DNA from: Paenibacillus sp. URB8-2
GTDB taxonomy: Bacteria > Bacillota > Bacilli > Paenibacillales > Paenibacillaceae
DNA: 64,000 nucleotides
Reading direction: 5' to 3'
Assembly (NCBI RefSeq): GCF_013393385.1
Contig: NZ_AP023239.1
Location: 3,472,001 to 3,536,000, forward strand
Below are positions 1 through 9,111 of this stretch, one piece after another (within the stretch, counting starts at the first letter, position 1; every line of letters begins with the position of its first letter). Both the position numbers and the translations under genes were made by a program. The notes under the pieces were generated by a model, which ran no database searches, had not been told where the DNA came from, and saw only the letters and a program-made list of their open reading frames with translations.

Positions 1-445
1 CGATGAATTCCTGTTTGAAGGCAACGATCCGGCTCAGCAATGGCTCAAAAGAAGCAAAATCGTTATTCTCCTTAGCGGTCTCCCACATTGTCTCCGATTG
101 GGCGGCCAGCACGGCATATTCCTCATATTTCTCCGGCGGAATGCTCTTGCTGCGCTCATACTCTTTCCGGCAGTCCTTGACGATTTTGCGCTGCACATCC
201 GTTAGCTGGCTATCAATCTCCGGTCGGCTGAAAAGCTCCGTGAACCGCCCCATTTCCGGCGACGTTTCCAGCTTGAACAGCTCACCGCTCAGCATGCCGA
301 TCGTCTTCGAGCGGATTTCCGTTCCCTTGCGCGGCGCGCCTGTCCGCAGATCCCAATGCAGAAGGCCGATCGCTTCGTGATATCCGCCAATTTTTGCCAG
401 CAGAACACTGAAGACGTTCCATTGATCCTGTATTTGTTGTTCCAA
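1..445 (-). CDS. Carboxypeptidase Taq (M32 metallopeptidase), N-terminal part
   Basis: The minus strand is open from position 445 to the window edge, so only about 148 N-terminal residues are visible. The translation has the N-terminal helical region of M32 metallocarboxypeptidases, including the family signature LLHWDLRTGAPRKG near residue 30. The HExxH zinc motif lies further on and is outside the window. The family removes C-terminal residues from peptides in the cytoplasm. The start is a TTG at 445, directly after an in-frame TGA; an ATG at 449 is in another frame and gives no family match. The ribosome binding site is weak (GCGGGTG). Family assignment rests on motif recognition only. Confidence 0.82.
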   Translation of the reverse strand, partial: MEQQIQDQWNVFSVLLAKIGGYHEAIGLLHWDLRTGAPRKGTEIRSKTIGMLSGELFKLETSPEMGRFTELFSRPEIDSQLTDVQRKIVKDCRKEYERSKSIPPEKYEEYAVLAAQSETMWETAKENNDFASFEPLLSRIVAFKQEFI

Positions 446-589
446 TCATACACACCCGCTTTCTGCAATTTGCAAGCTACTCTTGATGATACTTTTTTAA
501 GTGCGTATAATCAACTTCGGAGCGGAATGTCTGAGATTTGAAGAATCTTGCCTCCGCTTACGTTCTGATACAGGAAAGAGGAGCGTGAA

Positions 590-970
590 TTGCAAATGAA
601 AATTCAGCTGACGCCGCTTGCGGAAAAAAGACTGAAGGAGCGGCTGGGCAGCCAGCCGGGAACATTCAAGCTCTTTTACGATACGGTTGACTGTGGATGC
701 GACGGCATTAATGTGCTGCTGATTCAGGACAAGCCGGATACCGGAGACCTTCATGTCGAAGCCGGGGATTTGCCTGTAGTTGTCGGAAACCAGCATGAGA
801 TTTTTTATGAAGAACAGTTAAAGCTGGACGCCGATGAGAACACTTCTTCCTTTAAATTGAGCAGTGATTCACAGCTGTATGGTCAAAATATTCTGGTACG
901 CGATATGCGGGGGTTAAATGGAGTCGAGCCGGTACAGGCTTCGGCTTGCGAAGTTCGGACCCGTACCTAA
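590..970 (+). CDS. HesB/YqkB-like iron-sulfur biosynthesis family protein
   Basis: This small 126-residue protein begins with the pattern of HesB/IscA-like proteins of the YqkB type (QLTPLAEKRLKERL, then FYDTVDCGCDGIN with two close cysteines near residues 35-37). Classical A-type carriers have one conserved cysteine here and a C-terminal CGC; no such tail is present, which fits the YqkB branch. Members are thought to handle Fe-S clusters or iron, but the role of this branch is not settled. AGGAAAGAGGAG (572-583) sits 6 nt before the TTG at 590, so TTG is preferred over the ATG at 596. The carbonic anhydrase gene follows 23 nt later and may be cotranscribed. Confidence 0.7.
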   Translation: MQMKIQLTPLAEKRLKERLGSQPGTFKLFYDTVDCGCDGINVLLIQDKPDTGDLHVEAGDLPVVVGNQHEIFYEEQLKLDADENTSSFKLSSDSQLYGQNILVRDMRGLNGVEPVQASACEVRTRT

Positions 971-993
971 ATTACAGAGGAGGTTCTGCCGTC

Positions 994-1560
994 ATGAGCC
1001 ATATTTCCGAAATCCTGGAGTTTAACGAAAAATTTGTGGAAAACAAAGAGTACGAAGCCTATCTGACCAGCCGTTTTCCGGATAAAAAAATGATTATTAT
1101 CACCTGCATGGACACCCGTCTAGTAGAGCTTCTGCCGAAGGCGATGAATTTCAAAAACGGTGACGTCAAGGTTATTAAAAATGCCGGAGCCGTCATTTCC
1201 CAGCCCTTCGGAAGCGTCATGCGCAGCGTGATGGTTGCCCTGTACGAGCTGAACGCGGATGAGGTTATCGTCGTCGGTCATCACGGCTGCGGCATGGCGT
1301 CGCTGAACGCAGACCGTATGATCAATTCGATTAAAGAGCGCGGCATTTCGGAAGAAGTGCTGTCCACTTTGGAAAATTCGGGAATCAAGCTGACCAAATG
1401 GCTGCGCGGGTTTGACAGCATTCAAGAAGGGGTAATTCAAACTGTGGAGCTAATTAAGCGCCATCCATTACTTCCAACGGGTGTCCCCGTTCATGGCATG
1501 ATTATGGATCCGGCTACCGGTGCACTGGAGCTTGTCTCGGATGGGTACACCAGCAATTGA
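994..1560 (+). CDS. Beta-class carbonic anhydrase
   Basis: The protein interconverts CO2 and bicarbonate in the cytoplasm. It is 188 residues from the chosen ATG. The zinc site of beta-carbonic anhydrases is visible: Cys38 within CMDTR (with the Asp40-Arg42 dyad) and His96 and Cys99 within HHGCG. The small size and the sequence GHHGCGM match the short Bacillus YtiB-like class. GAGGAGG at 977-983 is 10 nt before ATG 994; the longer frame from 946 overlaps the preceding gene and has no ribosome binding site. A strong terminator follows at once. Confidence 0.92.
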   Translation: MSHISEILEFNEKFVENKEYEAYLTSRFPDKKMIIITCMDTRLVELLPKAMNFKNGDVKVIKNAGAVISQPFGSVMRSVMVALYELNADEVIVVGHHGCGMASLNADRMINSIKERGISEEVLSTLENSGIKLTKWLRGFDSIQEGVIQTVELIKRHPLLPTGVPVHGMIMDPATGALELVSDGYTSN

Positions 1561-1581
1561 CATCTCTCTGAACTGCTGTTT

Positions 1582-1612
1582 GCGCGGGTACTGTACCCGC
1601 GCCCTTTTTTTT
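1582..1612 (+). terminator. Rho-independent terminator after carbonic anhydrase
   Basis: A 9-bp GC-rich stem (GCGCGGGTA / TACCCGCGC) with a 3-nt loop is followed by CC and nine T. It ends the HesB-carbonic anhydrase unit. Confidence 0.9.
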
Positions 1613-1621
1613 GGGGGGATT

Positions 1622-2242
1622 CTATAAACGCTTGAACAGCAGCCGATAATATTCCTCGGAGTTGGGCGTGAAATCCTCTAGCCGCACCAGCCTTTGCTCC
1701 CGGCTCACACACTGCGTTTCTTCATCCGCGACGATTCCCTCAATTCGCAGAGCGTCCGTCTCCCCGCCAACAAGCTGCCGAAACTTTGGAATTCCCACGA
1801 AAAATAAGCCGGAGATCTCCTCCCACTGAAAGCGGTACTGCTCCAATTCTTGATCACTGGTATACAGAAAGACATGGCTGAACTCCCTGTCGATTAACCC
1901 GGGCGAAGGGTTGCTTTCTTCAGCAGCCATCCCGCAGTAGACCAGTTCTTCAAACGGGACAGCAAGCCCGAGCTCCTCCTGAAGTTCCCGAACCCCGTCC
2001 TCCACCGATTCCCCGGCCTGAAGATGCCCCGCGCAGGAAGTATCCAGCAGTCCCGGAAAGGTATCTTTGTTCTTATGGCGCAGCTGAAAAAGCAGGCTTC
2101 CGCCTTCGCCCTCCGAAGGATTAACGACCCAGCAGTGAAACGTTTGATGCCACAGGCCTTTGGCGTGCGCATTATTCCGGCTGTCGGTCCCGATCCGAAT
2201 CATTTGTTCATTAAAAATATCAAACATTTCCGGCAGCGGCAT
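1622..2242 (-). CDS. Nudix hydrolase
   Basis: The 206-residue protein carries a Nudix box at about residues 73-94, beginning GHLQAGES and ending RELQEELGL. One residue is missing between the first Glu and the RE pair compared with the textbook G-x5-E-x7-REUxEE spacing, a variant known in the Idi/YfcD-like Nudix group. This group hydrolyses nucleoside diphosphate-linked substrates; the substrate here cannot be told. GGGAGGG lies 7 nt before the ATG at 2242. The gene is convergent with carbonic anhydrase and its stop is only 10 nt from that terminator. Confidence 0.85.
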   Translation of the reverse strand: MPLPEMFDIFNEQMIRIGTDSRNNAHAKGLWHQTFHCWVVNPSEGEGGSLLFQLRHKNKDTFPGLLDTSCAGHLQAGESVEDGVRELQEELGLAVPFEELVYCGMAAEESNPSPGLIDREFSHVFLYTSDQELEQYRFQWEEISGLFFVGIPKFRQLVGGETDALRIEGIVADEETQCVSREQRLVRLEDFTPNSEEYYRLLFKRL

Positions 2243-2428
2243 TTCATTTCCCTCCCAAGCAGAAAGATCGATCTTCCCTTAATTGAATATTTTTAAGTAT
2301 GGCAGTACAGGCTAACCGTTGTCCACTATTTTACTGCAGGCACTCCGCCTAGCTTAAAAATAAAACATTTAAAAATGAAACCATCCTGGCAGGTCCGCGT
2401 ATTACCGGGTAAACCCAGAACAAAAGCC

Positions 2429-2690
2429 TATGCTATCAAAACTAAGCATATGCTTCCGAAGCAAGTTTTGCGAAGTTAAGCTGGGAGCTTATGCTATCAA
2501 AACTAAGCATATGCTTCCGAAGCAAGTTTTGCGAAGTTAGACTGGGAGTTTATGCTACCAAAACTAAGCATATGCTTCCGAAGCAAGTTTTGCGAAGTTA
2601 GACTGGGAGCTTATGCTATCAAAACTAAGCATATGCTTCCGAAGCAAGTTTTGCGAAGTTAGACTGGAAGCTTATGCTTACAAAACTTTT
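2429..2690 (+). repeat. Tandem array of four 61-bp units plus a partial fifth
   Basis: Units start at 2429, 2490, 2551 and 2612, with a truncated copy at 2673, so the period is exactly 61 bp. Each contains the 12-bp palindrome AAGCATATGCTT followed by CCGAAGCAAGTTTTGCGAAG. Units differ at only a few bases (for example TATGCTATC or TATGCTACC). The array ends just before the ribosome binding site of the gene at 2709, so it forms its promoter/leader region. It has no spacers and is not a CRISPR array. Confidence 0.95.
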
Positions 2691-2708
2691 AGGAGGTCAA
2701 GTTACTCA

Positions 2709-3146
2709 ATGAAATTTCTAAAAAACGCAATGATGATCGTTATGGCCTTTACTCTCTTCTTCGCGGTGGCGGCTCCGGATTATGCGGATGCGCGGCGCGG
2801 CGGGGGCGGCTTCAAATCAGGGCAGCGGGGCTACACAACGACGCCGAATAAATCGACACAGAACAATGTAAATAAAAGCGACGGCACCAAAGGAACAACA
2901 GCCGGCACTACGGCGCCTACGACGAACCGAGGATTTTTCAGCGGAGGCAGCTTTATGAAAGGCATGATGCTCGGCGGTCTGGCAGGTCTGATGTTCGGCG
3001 GTCTGTTCGGTAACATGGGCTTCATCGGCAATTTGCTCGGCTTCGCGGTTAATATGCTGGCGATCTATCTCGTTGTCATGCTCGTCCTGTCCCTCTTCCG
3101 CCGCAGACGGCGCCGCAATTTTAATGAACGGGATGGCCGGTACTAA
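2709..3146 (+). CDS. Gly-rich exported membrane protein of unknown function
   Basis: The 145-residue product starts with a signal peptide or N-terminal anchor (hydrophobic residues about 6-22). A Gly/Arg patch (ARRGGGGF), a Thr/Asn-rich linker and two C-terminal hydrophobic segments (about 80-105 and 107-125) follow, ending in an Arg run (RRRRRR) that should stay in the cytoplasm. This resembles short proteins annotated as Tim44-like or membrane proteins in Bacillales; no activity can be assigned. AGGAGG at 2691-2696 is 12 nt before ATG 2709. An upstream in-frame start at 2613 would translate part of the tandem repeat and is rejected. The stop overlaps the start of the next gene by 1 nt (TAATG), implying coupling. 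Confidence 0.75.
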   Translation: MKFLKNAMMIVMAFTLFFAVAAPDYADARRGGGGFKSGQRGYTTTPNKSTQNNVNKSDGTKGTTAGTTAPTTNRGFFSGGSFMKGMMLGGLAGLMFGGLFGNMGFIGNLLGFAVNMLAIYLVVMLVLSLFRRRRRRNFNERDGRY

Positions 3147-3442
3147 TGTCCGTTACCGTTCTCAGCATGGATGAGATTATCAATGCCATCTGTATTCATA
3201 TGGCTGAGCGTAAGGGAATCAAAGTAACCGATGTCCAGGTTGAGCTCAGTTGGGAGGAAGAAACCGGCTTTACCGCCGAGGTGTGGACTCAGGGCCGCAG
3301 CCAGTATCTGGTCGAGAGCAATATGATCGAGGCGATTCTGCGCTACCTTCAATCCGAGTACCAAATCCGCGCCTACCGCGAGGATGTAAGACTGGAGCTG
3401 GACGAAGAAATTACGGCGGTCGTCAATGGGTCGACGTTTTAG
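3146..3442 (+). CDS. YxcD/DUF2653 family protein
   Basis: This 98-residue soluble protein shows the DUF2653 pattern: an N-terminal MDEIINAICIHMAE helix, a central EVW strand and a C-terminal YREDVRLELDEEITA segment. The function of the family is unknown. The ATG overlaps the TAA of the upstream membrane protein gene, so the two are probably translated together. A terminator follows. Confidence 0.75.
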   Translation: MSVTVLSMDEIINAICIHMAERKGIKVTDVQVELSWEEETGFTAEVWTQGRSQYLVESNMIEAILRYLQSEYQIRAYREDVRLELDEEITAVVNGSTF

Positions 3443-3473
3443 CTTGAGCGGCAGTCGAAATAAGCAAAAATGC

Positions 3474-3514
3474 AAAGAGCGTTCATCAGCCGATATGGCT
3501 GTTGAACGCTCTTT
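3474..3514 (+). terminator. Terminator after the DUF2653 gene
   Basis: Long imperfect hairpin AAAGAGCGTTCA...CAGCC GATAT GGCTG...TGAACGCTCTTT, with T and A runs on either side, so it may act in both directions between the converging genes. Confidence 0.85.
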
Positions 3515-3582
3515 TAAGTATTATTTCCTCTTTTCCCGCGTAAGAGCAGTATGCCTGCCGGAGGGGGTTCCGTTTCGTGATC

Positions 3583-3924
3583 TTAAATCAGCGAAAGTGC
3601 CAGCAAATTGAACAGCACCAGCGGCAGAACCGCATTGCCCGGATAGACCGGATACACCGGATACACCGGATAAGGCGGATAGTAAGGATTATAGTAGCTG
3701 CGCATGTGGTGAGTAGGCATTGAAACCGTCAAATAAAGATGTCCCTCGTCGATACCTGAGATATAACCTTCGTGGGTTACACCGTCGATCGTGGTCACCT
3801 TGACTTTCTGGTTGATGTAGGGCTTCAGCGCGCCATGCATCGATTCTCGCATTTTTTTCACATGATGGAGAGAGGTAGGATCCGCTTGGTAAATCAGGGT
3901 TTGCGGGCCGGAATATGTCGACAT
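3583..3924 (-). CDS. Small protein with Pro-Val-Tyr repeats, unknown function
   Basis: The 113-residue product has a central segment (about residues 38-67, VKVTTIDGVTHEGYISGID) that reads like an Sm-like or SH3-like beta-barrel strand pair. A Tyr/Pro-rich run follows, with three PVY repeats and then a hydrophobic C-terminal tail (VLPLVLFNLLALSLI). Similar proteins occur in Bacillales as uncharacterised hypotheticals. The start at 3924 has AAAGGT at a fitting distance. No function is claimed. Confidence 0.65.
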   Translation of the reverse strand: MSTYSGPQTLIYQADPTSLHHVKKMRESMHGALKPYINQKVKVTTIDGVTHEGYISGIDEGHLYLTVSMPTHHMRSYYNPYYPPYPVYPVYPVYPGNAVLPLVLFNLLALSLI

Positions 3925-4047
3925 AAGCTCATACCTTTCGTCAATGGACTTTACTTTATCGTATGCTATCGCCCATCCCGTGGTTCATCTCATCCGTAAT
4001 CCTCAGCCTTTATTCCCGCTATGTTCTTGTAAGCCGTAAACCGCCCG

Positions 4048-6156
4048 TTATTGCTTATCCTGCTCTTTCTTCGCCAAGAGCTCCCGCACTGCCTCCAGGC
4101 TTGTGATCGGCTCGCGGCAGGCAAAATCCTGGCAGACATAAGCAGTAGCCTCACCGCCGACCGCGGGTTTATCCTTCAGATGAGGCAGCAGAGTCGCGAG
4201 CTCATCCGCTGGATCTTCCCAGTGAATGAGCAGTGAAGCGTCAGGCAAATAAGCCTGCTGTACAAGCGAGATCATGCTGTGCAGCGCCGGATCTTCTTTT
4301 TTACCTGACAGCACCCATTCCTTGCCGCCGCTTGTCATGACAAGCATTGCTTGCAGGAACATCCCATAGCTTGCGGGATATTTCATCGCGGCCTTGCCCA
4401 GCACCGCCGCCGTCCGCTCGGCTACGCCTTTCAGCTTGACGTCCTGGGTAATCGCCGCCAGCTTCCACAGCGTCTTCACCGCTACGGAGTTGCCGGACGG
4501 CATGGCTCCGTCATACAGCTCCTTCGAGCGGATGGGAAGCTGTTCCGCATCCTTGCCCGTGAAGAAAAATCCGCCCTCTTCTTCGTCCGTGAACAGTTCG
4601 AGCAGCCCGTCTGTAAGCACAAGCGCGCGCTCCAGATAAACTGCCGTTCCGGTGGCTTCATACAGCTCGGTCAGTCCCCATATCAGAAAAGCATAATCGT
4701 CCACATACCCCGGATAAGCGGCCTCGCCGTCACGGTATCTAGCCAGCAGCCGGCCATCCTCACGGCGCAGTCTGCTCCAGATGAAATCGGCAGCCGCCCC
4801 GGCGGCTTTGGCGTATTCCGGCTTTTGGAGCGCTTTGGCTCCCTTCGCCAGCGCCGCGATCATCAGGCCATTCCACGAGGTCAGCACCTTGTCATCCTTG
4901 GACGGATGCACACGCTGCTCCCTGTAAGCGAACAGCTTCTCCCGCCACTCCTCGATCCGGGTGCGCAGGGCCAAAGGATTCATGTCCAGCTTGTCCGCAA
5001 GCTCTTCCGGAAGGCCTGCAAGCAGATTCGGGATGCTGTATCCCCGCGAAATGCCCTCTTCCGTTATCCCGTACACATGACAGTACGAATGCATATCTTG
5101 GACGCCCAGCGCTTCCTCAATTTCTTCCCTGCTGAAAATATAAAATGCGCCTTCCTCACCGTCCGAATCGGCATCCTCCGCCGAATAGAACGCCCCTTCG
5201 GGTGAAGTCATCCCGCGCAATACATAAGTGAACAGGCTCTCAGCAACCTCTGAGTACAGCGGCTTTCCGGTGATCTGATAAGCTTCCACATAAGCGGAGG
5301 CCAACAGCGCGTTGTCGAAGAGCATTTTTTCAAAATGCGGCACCAGCCATTGATCGTCGGTGGAGTAACGGGCAAAGCCGAACCCGATATGGTCGTAAAT
5401 ACCGCCCTTGTACATGGACTCAAGCGTCTTCTCGACCATGCGCAGTGCCTCCGGTTTGTCGTACGCCTGACTGTAAGCGAGCAGAAAAGACAGATTATGC
5501 GGTGTCGGAAATTTCGGAGCCTGCCCGAAACCGCCATAAGTCTCATCAAATATCGTGCTGTACAACCGAAAGGCGTGATGCAGCAGTTCAGCCGACAAGA
5601 CTGATTCTTCATCGCCGCGATTTTTTAACGCCGTCGCCTGAATTTCGGTTAAAAGATCATCGCCCAGTTGGGTAAGCTTGATGCTGTCCGTCTCCCATTT
5701 CATCCGGATCTGATCCATAACCTCCATCAGTCCGAGCTGCCCCATCATCCGCCGCTTCGGAAAATACGTTCCGGCATAGAACGGCTTCTTCTCCGGCGTC
5801 AGCACCACTGTTAAGGGCCAACCGCCCCCTCCCGTCATCGCCTGACAGACCGACATATACAGGGAGTCGATATCCGGACGTTCCTCGCGGTCGACCTTGA
5901 TTGCCACGAAGTGACCGTTCAGCAGCTCTGCAACTTCTTCATCCTGAAAAGACTCTTCTTCCATCACATGACACCAATGACAGGTCGAATAACCGATGGA
6001 TACAAACACGGGCTTGTTCTCCGCTTTGGCCTTCACGAACGCTTCCTCGCCCCAAGGCATCCAATCCACGGGATTATGCGCGTGCTGGAGCAAATAAGGA
6101 CTCTTCTCGTTGATTAACCGGTTGGTGTATTTCGGTGGAACGGTTTCTTCGTTCAT
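4048..6156 (-). CDS. YyaL-type thioredoxin-domain protein (DUF255)
   Basis: The protein has 702 residues from ATG 6156, which follows AAGGGG by 8 nt; a 20-residue upstream extension lacks a ribosome binding site. The N-terminal third is a thioredoxin-like domain with [14 protein letters not shown] around residues 45-58, the hallmark of the DUF255/spermatogenesis-associated-20 family. The rest is an (alpha/alpha) barrel like N-acylglucosamine 2-epimerases (for example [17 protein letters not shown] and VDDYAF). Members are widely conserved and the molecular role is not firmly known. The gene is divergent from the lipase. Confidence 0.88.
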   Translation of the reverse strand: MNEETVPPKYTNRLINEKSPYLLQHAHNPVDWMPWGEEAFVKAKAENKPVFVSIGYSTCHWCHVMEEESFQDEEVAELLNGHFVAIKVDREERPDIDSLYMSVCQAMTGGGGWPLTVVLTPEKKPFYAGTYFPKRRMMGQLGLMEVMDQIRMKWETDSIKLTQLGDDLLTEIQATALKNRGDEESVLSAELLHHAFRLYSTIFDETYGGFGQAPKFPTPHNLSFLLAYSQAYDKPEALRMVEKTLESMYKGGIYDHIGFGFARYSTDDQWLVPHFEKMLFDNALLASAYVEAYQITGKPLYSEVAESLFTYVLRGMTSPEGAFYSAEDADSDGEEGAFYIFSREEIEEALGVQDMHSYCHVYGITEEGISRGYSIPNLLAGLPEELADKLDMNPLALRTRIEEWREKLFAYREQRVHPSKDDKVLTSWNGLMIAALAKGAKALQKPEYAKAAGAAADFIWSRLRREDGRLLARYRDGEAAYPGYVDDYAFLIWGLTELYEATGTAVYLERALVLTDGLLELFTDEEEGGFFFTGKDAEQLPIRSKELYDGAMPSGNSVAVKTLWKLAAITQDVKLKGVAERTAAVLGKAAMKYPASYGMFLQAMLVMTSGGKEWVLSGKKEDPALHSMISLVQQAYLPDASLLIHWEDPADELATLLPHLKDKPAVGGEATAYVCQDFACREPITSLEAVRELLAKKEQDKQ

Positions 6157-6340
6157 GGGAACAGCCCCTTTTTTACGTATTTTTCGATAATTATAATATA
6201 CCCTTTGAAGCCGCACCTAAAAAAATGTGGAGATTTCCGCTCAAAATCAACAATATGTCCATGTTGTGCGCAATTTACGTTTCATCGACAAGCACCAACT
6301 TTCTGTCTCTATCATAAACAAGGAAGAAAAGAAGGGCGGG

Positions 6341-7192
6341 ATGCAGTTGCATAAGAAAACCGGCATTGAGCTGCGGGCCATCTTTCTGGCTGCCGTCTGC
6401 AGTCAGACTTATACACAATTTACAAATACAGACGGTTCATTCGTTGTTCCATTGAATTACTCGGTCAGTCATACCATTCAGGCAAAATCCATTAGCAATG
6501 AATGGGAGCGCTTCGGATTTATTATCGAATCCCCGCAAGAAATTATTATCGCCTTTAGGGGAACCAGTTCCACGTCCGATTGGATCTCGGACATTATCGC
6601 CTCTCAAAAGAGGTTTAAATATATCAAGCAGGACTGTCTCACCCATCGGGGCTTCACAGACATCTATTCCTCGGCACGCGATGAGCTATTTTCCGCACTC
6701 ACCGGGTTGTCGCCAGCTAAGACGCTGTACATTACAGGCCACAGTCTCGGCGCGGCGCTCGCGACATTATGTGCGATTGATATTGCAGCCAATACCGCAC
6801 ACCACTCACCTATCTTGTTTACTTTTGGTTCTCCCCGTGTAGGCGATCCGGCATTTTCTAAAGCTTTCACCGAATATGTCAAGAACAGCTGGCGCACGGC
6901 CAACCTCTATGATGTGGTAACCTATACTCCTCCAACCGTCTACAAGCTGCCCAAGCGGGAGAAAAAATACTATTACAGTCATGTCCAGACCTTCTCATCG
7001 CTTTCATTTCAGAATGGAGGCATTGGCGCCAATCACATCATCGGAAGCTATTTCGCAGAGCTTTCCCGGCTCCACCCGGCTTTCACCCAATCGTTATGTG
7101 TGACGAATCCTGGCTTCTGTCCAGCTACTGAAGCTTCCCCAAATGGACCCCCAAATTCACAGGGGATTAAAAAAGGCAACCCGCTATCGTAA
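6341..7192 (+). CDS. Class 3 lipase family protein
   Basis: This alpha/beta hydrolase has 283 residues from ATG 6341, which follows AGAAGG. The lipase nucleophile elbow GHSLGAAL places the catalytic Ser at 135. Asp191 (in LYDVVTY) and His232 (in ANHIIG) are the likely partners, and AFRGTSS near residue 71 is the oxyanion strand typical of Lipase_3. No signal peptide is evident, so the enzyme is likely cytoplasmic or leaves by another route. Two cysteine pairs near the C-terminus are unusual. The longer frame from 6227 has no ribosome binding site. Confidence 0.85.
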   Translation: MQLHKKTGIELRAIFLAAVCSQTYTQFTNTDGSFVVPLNYSVSHTIQAKSISNEWERFGFIIESPQEIIIAFRGTSSTSDWISDIIASQKRFKYIKQDCLTHRGFTDIYSSARDELFSALTGLSPAKTLYITGHSLGAALATLCAIDIAANTAHHSPILFTFGSPRVGDPAFSKAFTEYVKNSWRTANLYDVVTYTPPTVYKLPKREKKYYYSHVQTFSSLSFQNGGIGANHIIGSYFAELSRLHPAFTQSLCVTNPGFCPATEASPNGPPNSQGIKKGNPLS

Positions 7193-7203
7193 GGGTTACC
7201 TAA

Positions 7204-7569
7204 TCATACCTGCATCAGTTTAATACTTATGTGCGGCGCATATAAGCGCGTACCGTGATTGGCGCGAAGATCGCCACAATGACAGCGGCCGGTGACCCCA
7301 ATCAATTGACGCACGATCTGCGGTTCCTTCACCACATCATGCCCAAAGATGCTCGCCGAACCTGCATCAGGCCGCAATAAGGTTGCCAGCATTCGAATGG
7401 TTGTTGTCTTCCCCGCTCCATTTGGACCAAGCACGCCGTAGATCGTACCGGTGCCCACTTTCAGATTAACACCATCCACCGCACGGTTCTCACCAAATGT
7501 CTTGACGAGGCCATGCGCTTCGATTGCCCAACTTTCATTGTGCGGCGCAGTGATCGAATTTTGATTCAT
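7204..7569 (-). pseudogene. Collapsed ABC exporter: DrrA-like ATPase start joined to permease tail
   Basis: The first 95 residues match a DrrA-type ABC ATPase, with Walker [12 protein letters not shown] and VRQLIGVTG, the stretch that normally precedes the Q-loop and signature motif. There the match stops. In another frame, bases from about 7290 down to 7227 encode [19 protein letters not shown] and a stop, the typical C-terminus of the partner ABC-2 permease. A single deletion therefore removed the rest of the ATPase and most of the permease. No ABC signature, Walker B or membrane domain remains, so it cannot be a working exporter. The start at 7569 has AGGAGG-like bases upstream. Confidence 0.85.
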
Positions 7570-7789
7570 TTGCTTATCCTCCTATACGACTGAATATATT
7601 AATATGGTAACTGACTTATTTAAACCGGATATAAACAAAAAGGTACCCAAGGACTGATCAAAAACTGTAATACTTAACATTACATAGACACCGCATATAT
7701 CAGGGAACTTGTAAAAATTCGGAAAATATTATAAAACAGAGAAAGAAATTTTCGAGATGAACGCTAACAGATATTAGGGGGGTTATAAG

Positions 7790-8437
7790 ATGAACAAGGA
7801 ATTGGTTCTCGAAAAAACAAGACAATTCGTAAAAGGAAAACTTGAGGGTGAAGGGTCCGGACATGATTGGTGGCATATTGTCAGGGTTAGTAATAATGCT
7901 CTGGACATTGCCAAACAGACCGAAGGAACGGATTGTTTTATTGTTGAATTAGGAGCTTTACTTCATGACATAGCCGACCATAAGTTCGGACACACTGACG
8001 ATGACAGAAGAAGAATAATTTCGGATTTATTGATTGAATTGGAAGTTTCTTATGAAATCATTGAAGAGGTGATATACATAGCGAATCATATTTCTTTTAA
8101 GGGAGGAACCAATAAGCATAAATTGACTACTATAGAAGCCAAAATTGTTCAAGATGCCGATCGGCTCGACGCCATTGGCGCAATAGGTATTGGTAGAGCA
8201 TTTGCTTATGGAGGACATATCAACAGACCTATGTATAATCCGGCATTTAACAAAGAAACTGCTAAAGATATAGATGGTTGCACCGGAAACGATACAATCA
8301 GCCACTTCTATGAAAAACTATTATTATTAAAAGATTTAATGAATACGGAAATTGGAGCACAAAAGGCCCAGATAAGACACGACATTATCGTGGAGTTTTT
8401 AAATCATTTCTATGCGGAATGGAATGGAGAAATTTGA
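7790..8437 (+). CDS. HD-domain phosphohydrolase (YedJ/YpgQ-like)
   Basis: The 215-residue protein shows the HD superfamily metal site in order: GHDWWHIVRV near residue 24, LLHDIADHKFG near residue 57, NHISFKGG near residue 98 and QDADRLDAIGAIGI near residue 119. This matches uncharacterised YedJ/YpgQ hydrolases, which act on phosphorylated small molecules or nucleotides. TAGGGGGG lies before the ATG at 7790. Base composition is more AT-rich than its neighbours, and flanking genes on both sides are damaged, so it may have been acquired. Confidence 0.88.
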   Translation: MNKELVLEKTRQFVKGKLEGEGSGHDWWHIVRVSNNALDIAKQTEGTDCFIVELGALLHDIADHKFGHTDDDRRRIISDLLIELEVSYEIIEEVIYIANHISFKGGTNKHKLTTIEAKIVQDADRLDAIGAIGIGRAFAYGGHINRPMYNPAFNKETAKDIDGCTGNDTISHFYEKLLLLKDLMNTEIGAQKAQIRHDIIVEFLNHFYAEWNGEI

Positions 8438-8446
8438 TAACGAAAA

Positions 8447-8489
8447 GCCTGCAACCGAAGACTCCATAGGGGGCTTTGTTTGCAGGCTA
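8447..8489 (+). terminator. Terminator after HD hydrolase
   Basis: Hairpin AGCCTGCAA...TTTGCAGGCT with an inner CCATAGGGGG region. The T-run is weak on the plus strand, but the structure lies between converging genes. Confidence 0.55.
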
Positions 8490-8538
8490 AACATTAGACT
8501 TTAAATTCTAGGTTCTGTTAACGGTTCTGCTGTTGCAA

Positions 8539-9111
8539 TTATTGGACTTTAGCTTCTCCGGTTACTTTACCGTCTACTTTGGCGGAGGCTTGGAAATCCG
8601 CGCTTGCATAGAAAATGTTGCCGTCTACCGTTGCGGTTTTATCAAGGGTAAATCCGTTGGCTTGCACGTAAACGTCGCCTTTGATCGTTCCGCCATGGAC
8701 TTTCAGGTTTTCACTTTTTACAGTGAATTTAGGAACTGTAAGAGTGTAGGATGCAGTGATGTTGCGATCCGCATCTTGCGCATAAAGGGCGATTTTGCGG
8801 TAAATATCTTTAGCCGCGTCGCCTTTATCATGGAATTCACCGGCTACTACAACCTCTCCATCGACCGTCAAATCATTAAGAATAGCAATGATCCAGTTTC
8901 CGTTTTCGCTTACTGCCGCTTTAAAAGCGTCCGCTTGGTTAACGATGGACGCTGTAGTCGTCGCATCTGCTGCCGGCGCACTCGCTGCAGGACTTGCCGC
9001 AGCACTTGCTGCCGGGCTTGCCGCGGAATTAGCCGCTTGATCATTATTACTGCCGCAACCGGACAATACCGCAGCCGCGACACCTGCAACCAACAAACCT
9101 TTAACTATATA
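8539..9111 (-). pseudogene. Lipoprotein with polymer-forming-type C-terminus, 5' end cut off by IS630
   Basis: The product keeps YIVKGLLVAGVAAAVLSGCGS, a lipoprotein signal with lipobox LSGC. An Ala/Pro/Ser-rich linker follows, then a C-terminal domain with repeated short strands (GGTIKGDVYVQANG, ATVDGNIFYASAD, AKVDGKVTGEAKV) like bactofilin/polymer-forming right-handed helices. The native start is not upstream in the present sequence: codons before YIVKG come from the insertion element. The missing ribosome binding site, ATG and first codons lie beyond the IS at 10290-10316. Joining the two sides with a 4-bp TATA duplication removed restores a frame beginning MKLYIVKGLL. An ATG inside the IS (9150) gives an in-frame fusion, so some expression cannot be excluded. 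Confidence 0.8.
9106..9111. repeat. Target-site copy left of IS630 (TATATA)
   Basis: TATATA here and at 10290-10295 flank the element. IS630/Tc1 elements insert at TA. Only a 4-bp overlap restores the reading frame of the split lipoprotein gene. Confidence 0.7.

Noticed and set aside
946..993. Longer start for carbonic anhydrase
   Set aside because: It overlaps the upstream gene and lacks a ribosome binding site; ATG 994 has GAGGAGG.
2429..2690. Possible CRISPR array
   Set aside because: Units are repeated without unique spacers; the whole 61 bp repeats, and no cas gene is near.
4351..5205. 284-codon frame antisense to the YyaL gene
   Set aside because: It lies wholly inside a well supported gene on the other strand, and its composition is that of a GC-rich shadow frame.
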